Shown: positions 1 to 5,789 of the stretch, in pieces | Layout: every line of letters begins with the position of its first letter | How positions within the stretch are numbered: the first letter of the stretch is position 1 | Assembly (NCBI GenBank): GCA_016200825.1 | Contig: JACQEA010000364.1 | Span: 1 to 7,857 of the forward strand | Length of the DNA stretch: 7,857 nt | Source of the DNA: Chloroflexota bacterium | GTDB taxonomy: Bacteria > Chloroflexota > Anaerolineae > UBA4142 | Direction: 5' to 3' | Position numbers and translations under genes: made by a program | Notes under the pieces: generated by a model | Databases searched by the model: none | What the model was told of the DNA's origin: nothing | Seen by the model: only the letters and a program-made list of their open reading frames with translations

Positions 1-1
1 C

Positions 2-1708
2 TCACGAAATATATCCTAGATCTTTCAATCTCTCAATTACCTGTTGCTCTTCCTCTTCCGAATAACCTTCTGTCGCGTTCTTGCCCTCCGATGTTCCGCC
101 GAACTCAACCGCGCGCGCATCCGAAAAAATTTCCGATAACACGCGCCCATCCATATCGCGCGGCACGGGCAATTGCAACGCGTGCAAAATTGTTGGCGCG
201 AGATCAATCAAACGCGCATCTTTGAACTCGCCCGCGCTCTGCACGCCCGCGCCGCTCGCGACGAAAATTCCGTTCATCCGATGCGACGACGAGACACCGT
301 ACGACGGCTCGATGATTTTGTTCGAGCCGAACTCGAAATCGCCGAATGCAATCGTTTCGAGATTGTGCGGCAAAAACAAAATGTCGGGCGCGTCCGCGAG
401 ATGCGCGCCGCGATAAATTTCTTCCTTCTTCCAAATTTTTTCGATCAGCGGCGCGCCGTCACGCAATTTCAATTCGCGTAGGCGACTGATTACATCATCA
501 CGCACGCGCTCGAACTCTTCGCCCGGAGCAACGATCCCTTGCGGCTCGCGTCCGCGCAAATTGATATGCACTTCGCCGATGTAGCCGATCGAGTACGCGC
601 GCGTGCGCGACCAATCTACATCGTTGAGCGACAAGAAAAATTTTTTCAACAGTCCGCGTCCGCCGCGCCGTTTGTCCAATGTGCGGCGCAATTTGCCGAG
701 ACCGAACGCAAGAAGCAATTGGTACACTGCGCGCGGGGTAATGCCTAACGCAAACGCGGCGCGTTTGAGGAGCGTGAGTGGATTGTTTTTGAATTTCAAA
801 AAGCCGTACTTCGCGAGAAAATTATTGACGTACAAAAAATTTTGCAGAGGTCCGTGTCCGTGATCGCTCATGAGCATCACAGTTGTTTCCGTCATTGCGA
901 GCGCAGTTTGCGAAGCAATCCCCATGTTGCGGCTTGAAGATTGCTTCGCTTCGCTCGCAATGACATTGAGCAAGCGCGCGATGAGCGAATCAATGTGCTG
1001 ATAGATTTCCAGAATCCCATCGCGAAATTTTTCCGCTTCAAACGGATCGTGTTGATGGTGTGTGGCATCGTACGCCGACCACAAACCGTGACTCACGGTA
1101 TCCGTTTCGGGAAAGACGAGCATGAAAAAATCCCAGGGATATTTTTCCATCAAGTACTCTGCCGCGCGCATGCGTTGTTCGGCGGAATATTTCAATGCGC
1201 TCAAAAATATTTCGCCGCGTCCTTTGCTGTACACTTCGTCCGAATAAACAATATACTCGCCGATTTGCGCGCGCAATTCGTCTGCGAGTTCGCGCGGGTA
1301 CGTAAATTCCGTCGCGCCGCGCGGCGTCAGCATACCGGTGATGAGCAAGCCGTTGACCGATTGCGGGGGCCATGTGACGGGGACGTTCATCACGATCACT
1401 TTTTTGTTCGCGTCGCCGATCAAATCCCACACGGCTTTGCCATCGCGATCGCGCGCGGACACCGGCGCGAGATCGTACGAATCGCGCTTGCGTTGCATAA
1501 AATCGAACAAGCCGTGCGCGCCGGGATTTTTGCCCGTCATAAACGAAGACCACGCGGACGCGGTGACCGGCGGAATCGTGGATTCCAATTCGCTCCACGC
1601 GCCGCCATCCATCAATTTTTTGAACGTCGGCAATTTACCTTGCGCGATGAACGGACGAATCAAATCAAACGTTGCGCCGTCGAGACCGATACAAAATACT
1701 TTGGACAT
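2..1708 (-). CDS. Type I phosphodiesterase / nucleotide pyrophosphatase-like protein (alkaline phosphatase superfamily)
   Basis: 568 aa, complete, TGA stop at 4-2. Metal and nucleophile motifs of the alkaline phosphatase superfamily are visible: GLDGATFD (D10), PPVTASAW with the probable nucleophile T49, PETDTVSH (D203, H207), SDHGHG (D282, H283) and SSHRMNG (H476). The C-terminus ends in a charged helix and LKDLGYIS, as is common in the family. These enzymes hydrolyse or transfer phosphoester, phosphonate or sulfate groups; the substrate cannot be told from sequence. No signal peptide is seen, so a cytoplasmic location is inferred. The ATG at 1708 is chosen because it has GGAG 5 nt upstream and begins directly with the conserved MSKVFCIGLDG strand; an in-frame TTG at 1795 would read through a terminator hairpin. 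Residues about 249-273 are encoded by an inserted palindromic repeat between the two metal-binding halves. Members of this family often sit in polysaccharide clusters, which fits the neighbours. Confidence 0.9.
   Translation of the reverse strand: MSKVFCIGLDGATFDLIRPFIAQGKLPTFKKLMDGGAWSELESTIPPVTASAWSSFMTGKNPGAHGLFDFMQRKRDSYDLAPVSARDRDGKAVWDLIGDANKKVIVMNVPVTWPPQSVNGLLITGMLTPRGATEFTYPRELADELRAQIGEYIVYSDEVYSKGRGEIFLSALKYSAEQRMRAAEYLMEKYPWDFFMLVFPETDTVSHGLWSAYDATHHQHDPFEAEKFRDGILEIYQHIDSLIARLLNVIASEAKQSSSRNMGIASQTALAMTETTVMLMSDHGHGPLQNFLYVNNFLAKYGFLKFKNNPLTLLKRAAFALGITPRAVYQLLLAFGLGKLRRTLDKRRGGRGLLKKFFLSLNDVDWSRTRAYSIGYIGEVHINLRGREPQGIVAPGEEFERVRDDVISRLRELKLRDGAPLIEKIWKKEEIYRGAHLADAPDILFLPHNLETIAFGDFEFGSNKIIEPSYGVSSSHRMNGIFVASGAGVQSAGEFKDARLIDLAPTILHALQLPVPRDMDGRVLSEIFSDARAVEFGGTSEGKNATEGYSEEEEQQVIERLKDLGYIS
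891..964. repeat. Palindromic repeat copy 1, in-frame inside the phosphodiesterase gene (74 nt)
   Basis: Outer arms GTCATTGCGAGCG and CGCTCGCAATGAC pair over 13 bp; inner arms GCGAAGCAATC and GATTGCTTCGC pair over 11 bp, with a short asymmetric loop. On the minus strand it encodes VIASEAKQSSS...TALAMT (residues 249-273) with no stop. It falls between D203/H207 and D282/H283 of the active site, just before the strand leading to DHGHG. Confidence 0.92.
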
Positions 1709-1713
1709 CAAGA

Positions 1714-1717
1714 CTCC
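1714..1717 (-). promoter_or_regulatory. Ribosome binding site of the phosphodiesterase gene
   Basis: GGAG on the minus strand, 5 nt before the ATG at 1708. It decides the start in favour of 1708 over the in-frame TTG at 1795. Confidence 0.7.
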
Positions 1718-1722
1718 GATTG

Positions 1723-1759
1723 AAAAAAATATCAAAGGGCGACTACCTTCGTCGCCCTT
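1723..1759 (-). terminator. Rho-independent terminator after the toxin gene
   Basis: A 9-bp perfect stem (AAGGGCGAC paired with GTCGCCCTT; arms 1759-1751 and 1743-1735) with a 7-nt loop is followed on the minus strand by TGATA and a run of seven T. It lies 19 nt past the toxin stop and 14 nt or so before the phosphodiesterase RBS. There is no T-run on the plus-strand side, so it works in the minus direction. Because it also sits in the leader of the next gene, it could act as an attenuator rather than a full stop. Confidence 0.75.
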
Positions 1760-1778
1760 GCATATTTCATAGCCGAAA

Positions 1779-2180
1779 CTACCAAACCATTTCAACGAAT
1801 TGAGTGTTCCTGATCTTTCTGTCTCGCGTAATCAACTTGGCTTTGCGCATTTGTGTCTCACACACAATCAAACGATCGTGCATTTCAGCGATGGCGGTTA
1901 ACTTTTGCATTTCTAAAACAATTTCCAAAGTCAGCGGAGCGATTTCGACTGAAGGATTTCGTTGCAAAAGGTCAATGACTTGTGCTAATTCAATTTGTGC
2001 GCGGCTATGTTCGATTACAAAAATCAATTCGGCAATGACAATTAGGGGAACGATCAACTTCGCTTTACCTTCTGCCACATTGCCAAATGCTTGCCGTGCC
2101 GATTCACCCAAGCGCGGTGATGCAGTCAAATACCAGATTAACGCGTGAGTATCAGTGACGTACGTGATGGCGTCTGCCAT
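1779..2180 (-). CDS. PIN-domain toxin, VapC-like ribonuclease
   Basis: 133 aa, a normal length for a VapC-type toxin. The four acidic residues of the PIN active site are all present: D10 in VTDTHALIWYL, E51 in VIAELIF, D102 in MHDRLIV and D120 in ITRDRKI. PIN toxins are Mg2+/Mn2+-dependent RNases that cut tRNA or rRNA when freed from their antitoxin; the target here is unknown. The ATG at 2180 has no clear Shine-Dalgarno, and the gene overlaps the end of the upstream antitoxin gene by 29 nt, so translational coupling is likely. The stop codon (TAG, 1781-1779) is followed by a strong terminator. Base composition is lower in GC and poorer in CGCG words than flanking genes, consistent with acquisition by transfer. 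The label vapC would be generic, so no symbol is given. Confidence 0.88.
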   Translation of the reverse strand: MADAITYVTDTHALIWYLTASPRLGESARQAFGNVAEGKAKLIVPLIVIAELIFVIEHSRAQIELAQVIDLLQRNPSVEIAPLTLEIVLEMQKLTAIAEMHDRLIVCETQMRKAKLITRDRKIRNTQFVEMVW

Positions 2181-2451
2181 TTTTGCGCTTTGACTGAGAA
2201 GGCTTTACTGCGTGAATCAAGCGTTGTAATTTTGAATTGGCTGCGCGGCGCGCTTTCAAAACCAAATTGTCCAGATCAGCAGGTGCGTCCTGCCAGATGC
2301 CGTAAAGCGAAGCAAAACTGCTCGAGGTTAATTGAGTTGTCGCATTTAGCGGAGTCACTTCGAGCGCAACTGGTTGGTTTTCAGGCAATGGCAGAGGTTG
2401 GAGCGGTTTGAGAACACCGTTAATGAAAACTGCTTTTAGGCTAAATGTCAT
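2152..2451 (-). CDS. DUF104 (AF2212-like) antitoxin of the PIN toxin
   Basis: 99 aa. Residues 4-35 (SLKAVFINGVLKPLQPLPLP...VALEV) match the DUF104/AF2212-like pattern of a short beta-strand, NGVLKPL and a proline-rich turn, a family known as antitoxin partners of PIN toxins. The remaining about 64 residues are not recognised and end in a basic tail (KRKNGRRHHVRH). The protein is longer than the usual 60-75 aa of the family; the extension may carry the toxin-binding segment. The start at 2451 is preferred over an in-frame ATG at 2490 because it has GGGA 7 nt upstream, begins at the conserved strand, and the 2490 ATG lies upstream of the predicted -10 box. It overlaps the toxin by 29 nt. By analogy the antitoxin, or the complex, may autoregulate the promoter just upstream. 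Confidence 0.78.
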   Translation of the reverse strand: MTFSLKAVFINGVLKPLQPLPLPENQPVALEVTPLNATTQLTSSSFASLYGIWQDAPADLDNLVLKARRAANSKLQRLIHAVKPSQSKRKNGRRHHVRH

Positions 2452-2472
2452 TTTGAATTCCCAATTGTGATC

Positions 2473-2501
2473 ATTATATCTCGTTTCCATCTCGGCGTCA
2501 T
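2473..2501 (-). promoter_or_regulatory. Promoter of the toxin-antitoxin operon
   Basis: A perfect -10 box TATAAT (2478-2473), a 17-nt spacer and a -35-like ATGACG (2501-2496, four of six consensus bases). It begins one base after the stop codon of the radical SAM gene. A transcription start near 2466 would give a leader of about 15 nt carrying GGGA before the antitoxin ATG. Confidence 0.65.
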
Positions 2502-3629
2502 CTATGCTTTTACCGCCGCTCTCTCTTCCGCGTTTTCACTTTTCATCGAATCCTTCAAACTTCCCAACCAAAACGCTTTCACAAAATCGCCGGTGTAGAT
2601 CGCGTTCGGTTTTGCTTCACATCCCGCCCAACAGCCCGGACAATTCTTTACGACGCGGCGTTGCGGTTTGATTTTTTCGCCGAACCAAACCTCATTGAGC
2701 GATTGCGTCCGTAAATTGCCGACGACGGTCGGATAGTACACGCATGTCACGATATCGCCGTTCGGCATCAAGCGCATATGATTGAACAATTCGATGCATG
2801 ACGGTTTGGGGCTTTCGACGCCGCGCATCAAACGATTTTTCAATCCGTGCAAATAATAACGCTGCACGATCCATTCGGGCAAATCGGTGATTGCATCGCG
2901 CGCATCGAGTTGTTCAAAGATGTATCGCATTTGTTCGGGCGTAAAGTCCGTCATCGAAACCGATTTCATATTTGGTTTTTCGTTTTCTTTCACGGTGTTC
3001 AAACGATACAACGTATAATGATCGGTCGCGATCGCGTAATGCACGTTCACGCCCAGTTTCGCCATCTCATCGCGTAAAGGTTCGATGTGATCCACATTTT
3101 TGTCCGTGATCGTTTGATTCACGCCGACGTAAAATCCGTACTGGTCGCGCAATTCAACGAGTCCGCGCAGCGTGCGCATGGATTTGTCGTACAATCCGCG
3201 ATAACCGCGAATTTCGTCGTGCCGCGCGCCGACCGCGTCAATCGAAATTTTGAAATGCAATTTGGGCGAGCCAACTGCTTCCGCGTATTCTAAAATCCGT
3301 TTCGTCATCACGCCCGCGGTCGTGAGATGAACGACGGCGGGATTTGTTTCTTCCAGAATCGCGCGCGTGAGTTCGATCATATCGTGCCGCAAAAATGGTT
3401 CGCCGCCAGTGAGCCGAATCGAATCGAGATGCGGAATTTGTTTGAACACGCGACGAACATCGTCCACGTTCATATCGTCGTGATCGGTTTTTTTCCACAC
3501 GTCGCACATAAAGCAACGCAAATTGCATCGCCACGTCACGATGAACGTGCACATGCTTGGCAGTGTGACGCGATCAATTTTATTATTCACGATTGATGTT
3601 GCGATGTTGGCGTAGGTACTTAAAGGCAT
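2502..3629 (-). CDS. Radical SAM protein with C-terminal SPASM-like domain
   Basis: 375 aa, complete (ATG at 3629, TAG at 2504-2502). The radical SAM cluster motif is C35-NLR-C39-FM-C42, followed by the SAM-contacting TGGEPF at 74-79 and KISID at 127-131. The C-terminal part has five further cysteines in a SPASM-like arrangement (C278, C296, C330, C333, C337), likely binding one or more auxiliary Fe-S clusters. Such proteins use 5'-deoxyadenosyl radical chemistry on peptides, sugars or other substrates. No precursor peptide gene is visible nearby, so a peptide-maturase role is unsupported, and the context with a glycosyltransferase and a methyltransferase favours a glycan or lipid substrate by inference only. 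AGGAG lies 4 nt before the ATG. The gene is probably co-transcribed with the glycosyltransferase upstream, across a 93-nt gap occupied mainly by a hairpin repeat. Confidence 0.9.
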   Translation of the reverse strand: MPLSTYANIATSIVNNKIDRVTLPSMCTFIVTWRCNLRCFMCDVWKKTDHDDMNVDDVRRVFKQIPHLDSIRLTGGEPFLRHDMIELTRAILEETNPAVVHLTTAGVMTKRILEYAEAVGSPKLHFKISIDAVGARHDEIRGYRGLYDKSMRTLRGLVELRDQYGFYVGVNQTITDKNVDHIEPLRDEMAKLGVNVHYAIATDHYTLYRLNTVKENEKPNMKSVSMTDFTPEQMRYIFEQLDARDAITDLPEWIVQRYYLHGLKNRLMRGVESPKPSCIELFNHMRLMPNGDIVTCVYYPTVVGNLRTQSLNEVWFGEKIKPQRRVVKNCPGCWAGCEAKPNAIYTGDFVKAFWLGSLKDSMKSENAEERAAVKA

Positions 3630-3633
3630 AAGT

Positions 3634-3638
3634 CTCCT
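3634..3638 (-). promoter_or_regulatory. Ribosome binding site of the radical SAM gene
   Basis: AGGAG on the minus strand, 4 nt before the ATG at 3629 and only 5 nt past the end of the palindromic repeat. A folded repeat would sit directly next to the ribosome landing site. Confidence 0.65.
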
Positions 3639-3643
3639 GCGAT

Positions 3644-3720
3644 GTCATTGCGAGGAGCGTAGTTTGCGACGAAGCAATCTCCAAATAACAAGGGGATTGC
3701 TTCGCCTTGCTCGCAATGAC
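3644..3720. repeat. Palindromic repeat copy 2 (intergenic, 77 nt)
   Basis: Outer arms GTCATTGCGAG and CTCGCAATGAC pair over 11 bp, and inner arms CGAAGCAATC and GATTGCTTCG over 10 bp, with an asymmetric internal loop and a central loop. It starts 2 nt after the glycosyltransferase stop codon and ends just before the radical SAM RBS. No T-run follows, so it is not a canonical terminator. It is the same family as the copies at 891-964 and 7480-7562. In the minus direction its frame beginning at the end base is fully open, as in the two genic copies. Confidence 0.9.
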
Positions 3721-3722
3721 AT

Positions 3723-4655
3723 TTACTCATATTTCTCCCGCCGAATCGCGCTGACTTGATCCGCGAGAATTCCAAACATGAAAATAATTACGCTTGATAC
3801 TAACACAATCACCGCGCCCGACGGAATATGCAACGCGGGATCAATTCGCTGGCTCGAGCGATAAACAATTGACGCGATCCAATATATCACGCCGATCATA
3901 AACAATCCCGCGCTCGTCGGCATAAAAACTTTTAGCGGATCGAACAGCGCGATCACGCGAATGATCAGCATGATTGTGTTGATGCCATCGCGGATTGGAT
4001 TTACAGTGCTTGAGCCGACGCGCGGTTTCGTCACGATTGGAACGTACGCGGTGTTGTAACCTTCTTTGAACAACGCGAGCGTCAGCGTGGTGGTAAACGA
4101 AAATCCGTTTGGCAAGATGTGCAAAAATAATTTCGCGACGCGCGTGCGCAGCGCGCGAAATCCTGAATTGAGATCGGGAATTTCAGTTTGCGCGAGATAA
4201 TTCGCGACCTTGCCTAAAAGCCATTTGCCCGGGCGACGCAGCGCGGGCGTGGGCGAATCTTTGCCGCGCGCGCCCACGACCATATCGTTATCATCCATTG
4301 CGTTGAGCAAACTTTCAATTTGTTCCGCGCTGTGCTCGCTGTCCGCGTCCATCAACACAACAATTTCGCTCGATGCCGCGCGAATGCCGGTCTTGAGCGC
4401 CGCGCCATAGCCCTTGTTCTGTTTGTGTTGAATCACGCGGACGCCGTTCGCGCGCGCGATTTCCGCGGTGCGATCCGTTGACGCGTCATCCACCACAATA
4501 ATTTCTGCGCGCGCGCGCCACTCGCGCAAACTTGCCAGCACAGTCGCGATGCTCGCGGCTTCATTGAACGCGGGAATGATGATCGAAATAGATAATTGCG
4601 AATTCGGGATTGCGAGTCGCGAAGCGCGAAGCGCAGGTTGGGTTGACGATTCCAC
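3723..4655 (-). CDS. Family 2 glycosyltransferase, polyprenyl-phosphate (DPM1/GtrB-like) type
   Basis: 310 aa from a GTG start. The GT-A fold shows as ISIIIPAFNEA (residues 23-33), VVDDASTDRT (54-63), NKGYGAALKTG (80-90) and the metal-binding DxD at D103-A-D105 in VLMDADSEH, followed by SGFRA. Two hydrophobic segments near the C-terminus (around VFMPTSAGLFMIGVIYWIASIVY and AVIVLVSSVIIFMFGIL) would anchor it in the inner membrane. Members move a sugar from an NDP-sugar to undecaprenyl or dolichyl phosphate, making a donor for GT-C enzymes; the sugar is unknown. The GTG at 4655 is the only start codon in the right place: the frame stays open to 4853, but that extension overlaps the methyltransferase and is arginine-rich noise. 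A weak AAAGG lies 12 nt upstream. The first about 21 residues are encoded by a heptamer array and are not part of the conserved fold. It is likely coupled to the methyltransferase, 16 nt upstream. Confidence 0.88.
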   Translation of the reverse strand: MESSTQPALRASRLAIPNSQLSISIIIPAFNEAASIATVLASLREWRARAEIIVVDDASTDRTAEIARANGVRVIQHKQNKGYGAALKTGIRAASSEIVVLMDADSEHSAEQIESLLNAMDDNDMVVGARGKDSPTPALRRPGKWLLGKVANYLAQTEIPDLNSGFRALRTRVAKLFLHILPNGFSFTTTLTLALFKEGYNTAYVPIVTKPRVGSSTVNPIRDGINTIMLIIRVIALFDPLKVFMPTSAGLFMIGVIYWIASIVYRSSQRIDPALHIPSGAVIVLVSSVIIFMFGILADQVSAIRREKYE

Positions 4656-4691
4656 TTTTCGCTTTTGCCTTTTAGCTTTTGACTTTTCCCA
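4594..4691. repeat. Mosaic 7-nt-period tandem array across a gene junction
   Basis: Reading in steps of seven from 4594, six units of the AATTGCG/AAGCGCG type run to 4635, three non-matching heptamers follow, then five units of TTTnnCT type (TTTCGCT, TTTGCCT, TTTAGCT, TTTGACT, TTTCCCA) run from 4657 to 4691, all in one phase. On the minus strand the second block reads as five GNNAAAA units. The methyltransferase stop (4674-4672) and the glycosyltransferase GTG (4655-4653) both fall inside. Part of each unit is fixed and two or three positions vary, unlike a simple slipped-strand repeat. Confidence 0.75.
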
Positions 4692-5523
4692 ACACGTACC
4701 GATGATGCGCCCAGATCGTTTTGATTTGCCACGGGAGCGGCGCGCGTTCCAAGAAAAAATATTTTTCGATTTTTGCGCGCAGGTCGGGGCGGGCGCCCGA
4801 ATAATAATCCAGCGTGTTCCAATTCCAACTGTCGCCGCGAAACTGCGCGTCAAGTTTTTTTGATTTGATGCCGAGGCGTTGCAATACTTGCGCGGCCGGC
4901 ATCACCGTATCGGGCCACGGCGGAACATCCAGCACGCCTTCGTCCAAAAATTCAACGCCGCTCGCGCGCAAAATTTTTTTGACGCGGCTAATGTCCGCCC
5001 ACGTCTCATCCACGTACTCGACGAAATCTTTTTCCAAAATATATTTGCGCAACCAATAGCCGACCTGCGCGCGGTTCGGCATCGCGATAAAAATCAACTT
5101 GCGCGCGACGCGCGCGAGTTCCTTCAACAACTCTGCCGCGTTTGGCAAATACCACAACGCCGCCCAATTCCAAACGAAATCAAACGAGTAATCGTCAAAA
5201 GGCAAGCGCGCGAAATCGGAATGATGCAAGAACGTCGCGCGTAAATTTAGATCGCGCCAAATTTTTTTCACGCCCGCGAGTCGGTCCGCGTTGTCGTCAA
5301 CGAGCGTGACCGCGCACCCGCGCCGCGCGAGCGCGATGCTATTGATGCCGCTCACGCCCGCCATGCCAAACAGTGGCGCTTCCAAAACAGATTGAACGTT
5401 GTATTCGCTCGCAATTTTTTCGAGGTAATCGTTTAGAACCAGTCTTTCGTAGACGAGCCCAAGTCCTTCGTTGTAATCCGTGAGATATTTTTTCCACCGC
5501 TGTTCGGGTACGGGTTTGAGCAT
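4672..5523 (-). CDS. SAM-dependent methyltransferase (class I, methyltransferase-11-like)
   Basis: 283 aa, complete. A Rossmann-type methyltransferase core is seen at about residues 43-145: motif I region VLEAPLFGMAGVSG (46-59), the acidic end of strand 2 at VTLVDDN (D76, D77), HSDFARLPFDDYSFDFVWNWAALWYLPN (101-128; motif II/III), then a strand IFIAMPN. Motif I lacks the usual GxGxG form but keeps three glycines in a longer loop, which occurs in some members. The C-terminal half is a mixed helical region that probably fixes substrate choice and is not recognised. The substrate is unknown; a sugar, lipid or other envelope component is inferred from the neighbouring glycosyltransferase. The ATG at 5523 has no usable Shine-Dalgarno and lies 8 nt after a predicted -10 box, so the mRNA may be leaderless. 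The last few residues (GKVKS) and the stop come from the heptamer array. Confidence 0.85.
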   Translation of the reverse strand: MLKPVPEQRWKKYLTDYNEGLGLVYERLVLNDYLEKIASEYNVQSVLEAPLFGMAGVSGINSIALARRGCAVTLVDDNADRLAGVKKIWRDLNLRATFLHHSDFARLPFDDYSFDFVWNWAALWYLPNAAELLKELARVARKLIFIAMPNRAQVGYWLRKYILEKDFVEYVDETWADISRVKKILRASGVEFLDEGVLDVPPWPDTVMPAAQVLQRLGIKSKKLDAQFRGDSWNWNTLDYYSGARPDLRAKIEKYFFLERAPLPWQIKTIWAHHRYVLGKVKS

Positions 5524-5531
5524 GCCTAAAC

Positions 5532-5560
5532 ATCATACTCAATTTGAGTTGATTTGTCTA
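5532..5560 (-). promoter_or_regulatory. Sigma70-type promoter of the methyltransferase operon
   Basis: -35 TAGACA (5560-5555, five of six), 17-nt spacer, -10 TATGAT (5537-5532, five of six). The -10 ends 8 nt before the ATG at 5523, which places the transcription start at or next to the A of the start codon. It would drive the methyltransferase, glycosyltransferase and probably the radical SAM gene. Confidence 0.6.
5537..5549. promoter_or_regulatory. Operator-like palindrome in the promoter spacer
   Basis: ACTCAA-T-TTGAGT, a perfect 6-bp inverted repeat around one central base. It lies between the -35 and -10 boxes and touches the first base of the -10, a position where a bound repressor would block RNA polymerase. 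No candidate regulator is encoded in the window. Confidence 0.35.
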
Positions 5561-5629
5561 TTTTGGTTTTTACCAAGGAGTGGCTAATCGCGCAGAGATC
5601 AAATTCTTGCGAAGGGATCAAGTAACGTT

Positions 5630-5721
5630 GTCATGCTGAGCGAAGCGAAGCATCTCGTTGACACGTTTGATTTCCCGTTGAGCAACGAGATTCTTCGCTC
5701 CCTTCAGTCGCTCAGAATGAC
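5630..5721. repeat. Palindromic repeat copy 4 (diverged family, 92 nt, intergenic)
   Basis: Outer arms GTCATGCTGAGCGA and the end CGCTCAGAATGAC pair with one mismatch; inner arms CATCTCGTTG and CAACGAGATTC-type sequence pair around a loop. It shares architecture and the GTCAT...ATGAC ends with the other three copies, but the body is CTGAGCGAAGCGAAGCATCTC rather than GCGAGCGAAGCAATC, so it is a sister family. It lies between the DUF2723-type gene and the methyltransferase promoter. No T-run follows on either side. Confidence 0.8.
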
Positions 5722-5789
5722 ATGGTAATTTTTCTTTTCGAAACGAATAATTATCTCTTCGATGTTAACCACTCCCTTCGGCCGCGCAA

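Noticed and set aside
941..1723. A 260-codon open frame on the plus strand opposite the phosphodiesterase gene
   Set aside because: It has no domain resemblance and is rich in Arg, His and Phe. The opposite strand carries all catalytic motifs of a known family, so this is a shadow of GCGCGC-rich coding DNA.
1709..1795. A TTG start at 1795 for the phosphodiesterase
   Set aside because: It would translate a terminator hairpin and the toxin 3' end; the ATG at 1708 has a good RBS and the conserved N-terminus.
2452..2490. An upstream ATG at 2490 for the antitoxin gene
   Set aside because: It lies upstream of the predicted -10 box and lacks a Shine-Dalgarno; the ATG at 2451 has GGGA at good spacing and begins the conserved strand.
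2692..2874. Short open frames overlapping the radical SAM gene in other frames and on the plus strand
   Set aside because: There is no RBS and no recognisable domain, and the frames conflict with the well-supported radical SAM reading.
3644..3720. The intergenic palindrome as a rho-independent terminator
   Set aside because: It forms a strong stem but no T-run follows on either strand, and the same element occurs within coding sequence.
4656..4853. An N-terminal extension of the glycosyltransferase starting from TTG at 4853
   Set aside because: The extension overlaps the methyltransferase, is basic and non-conserved, and the GTG at 4655 lies just before the GT-A fold.
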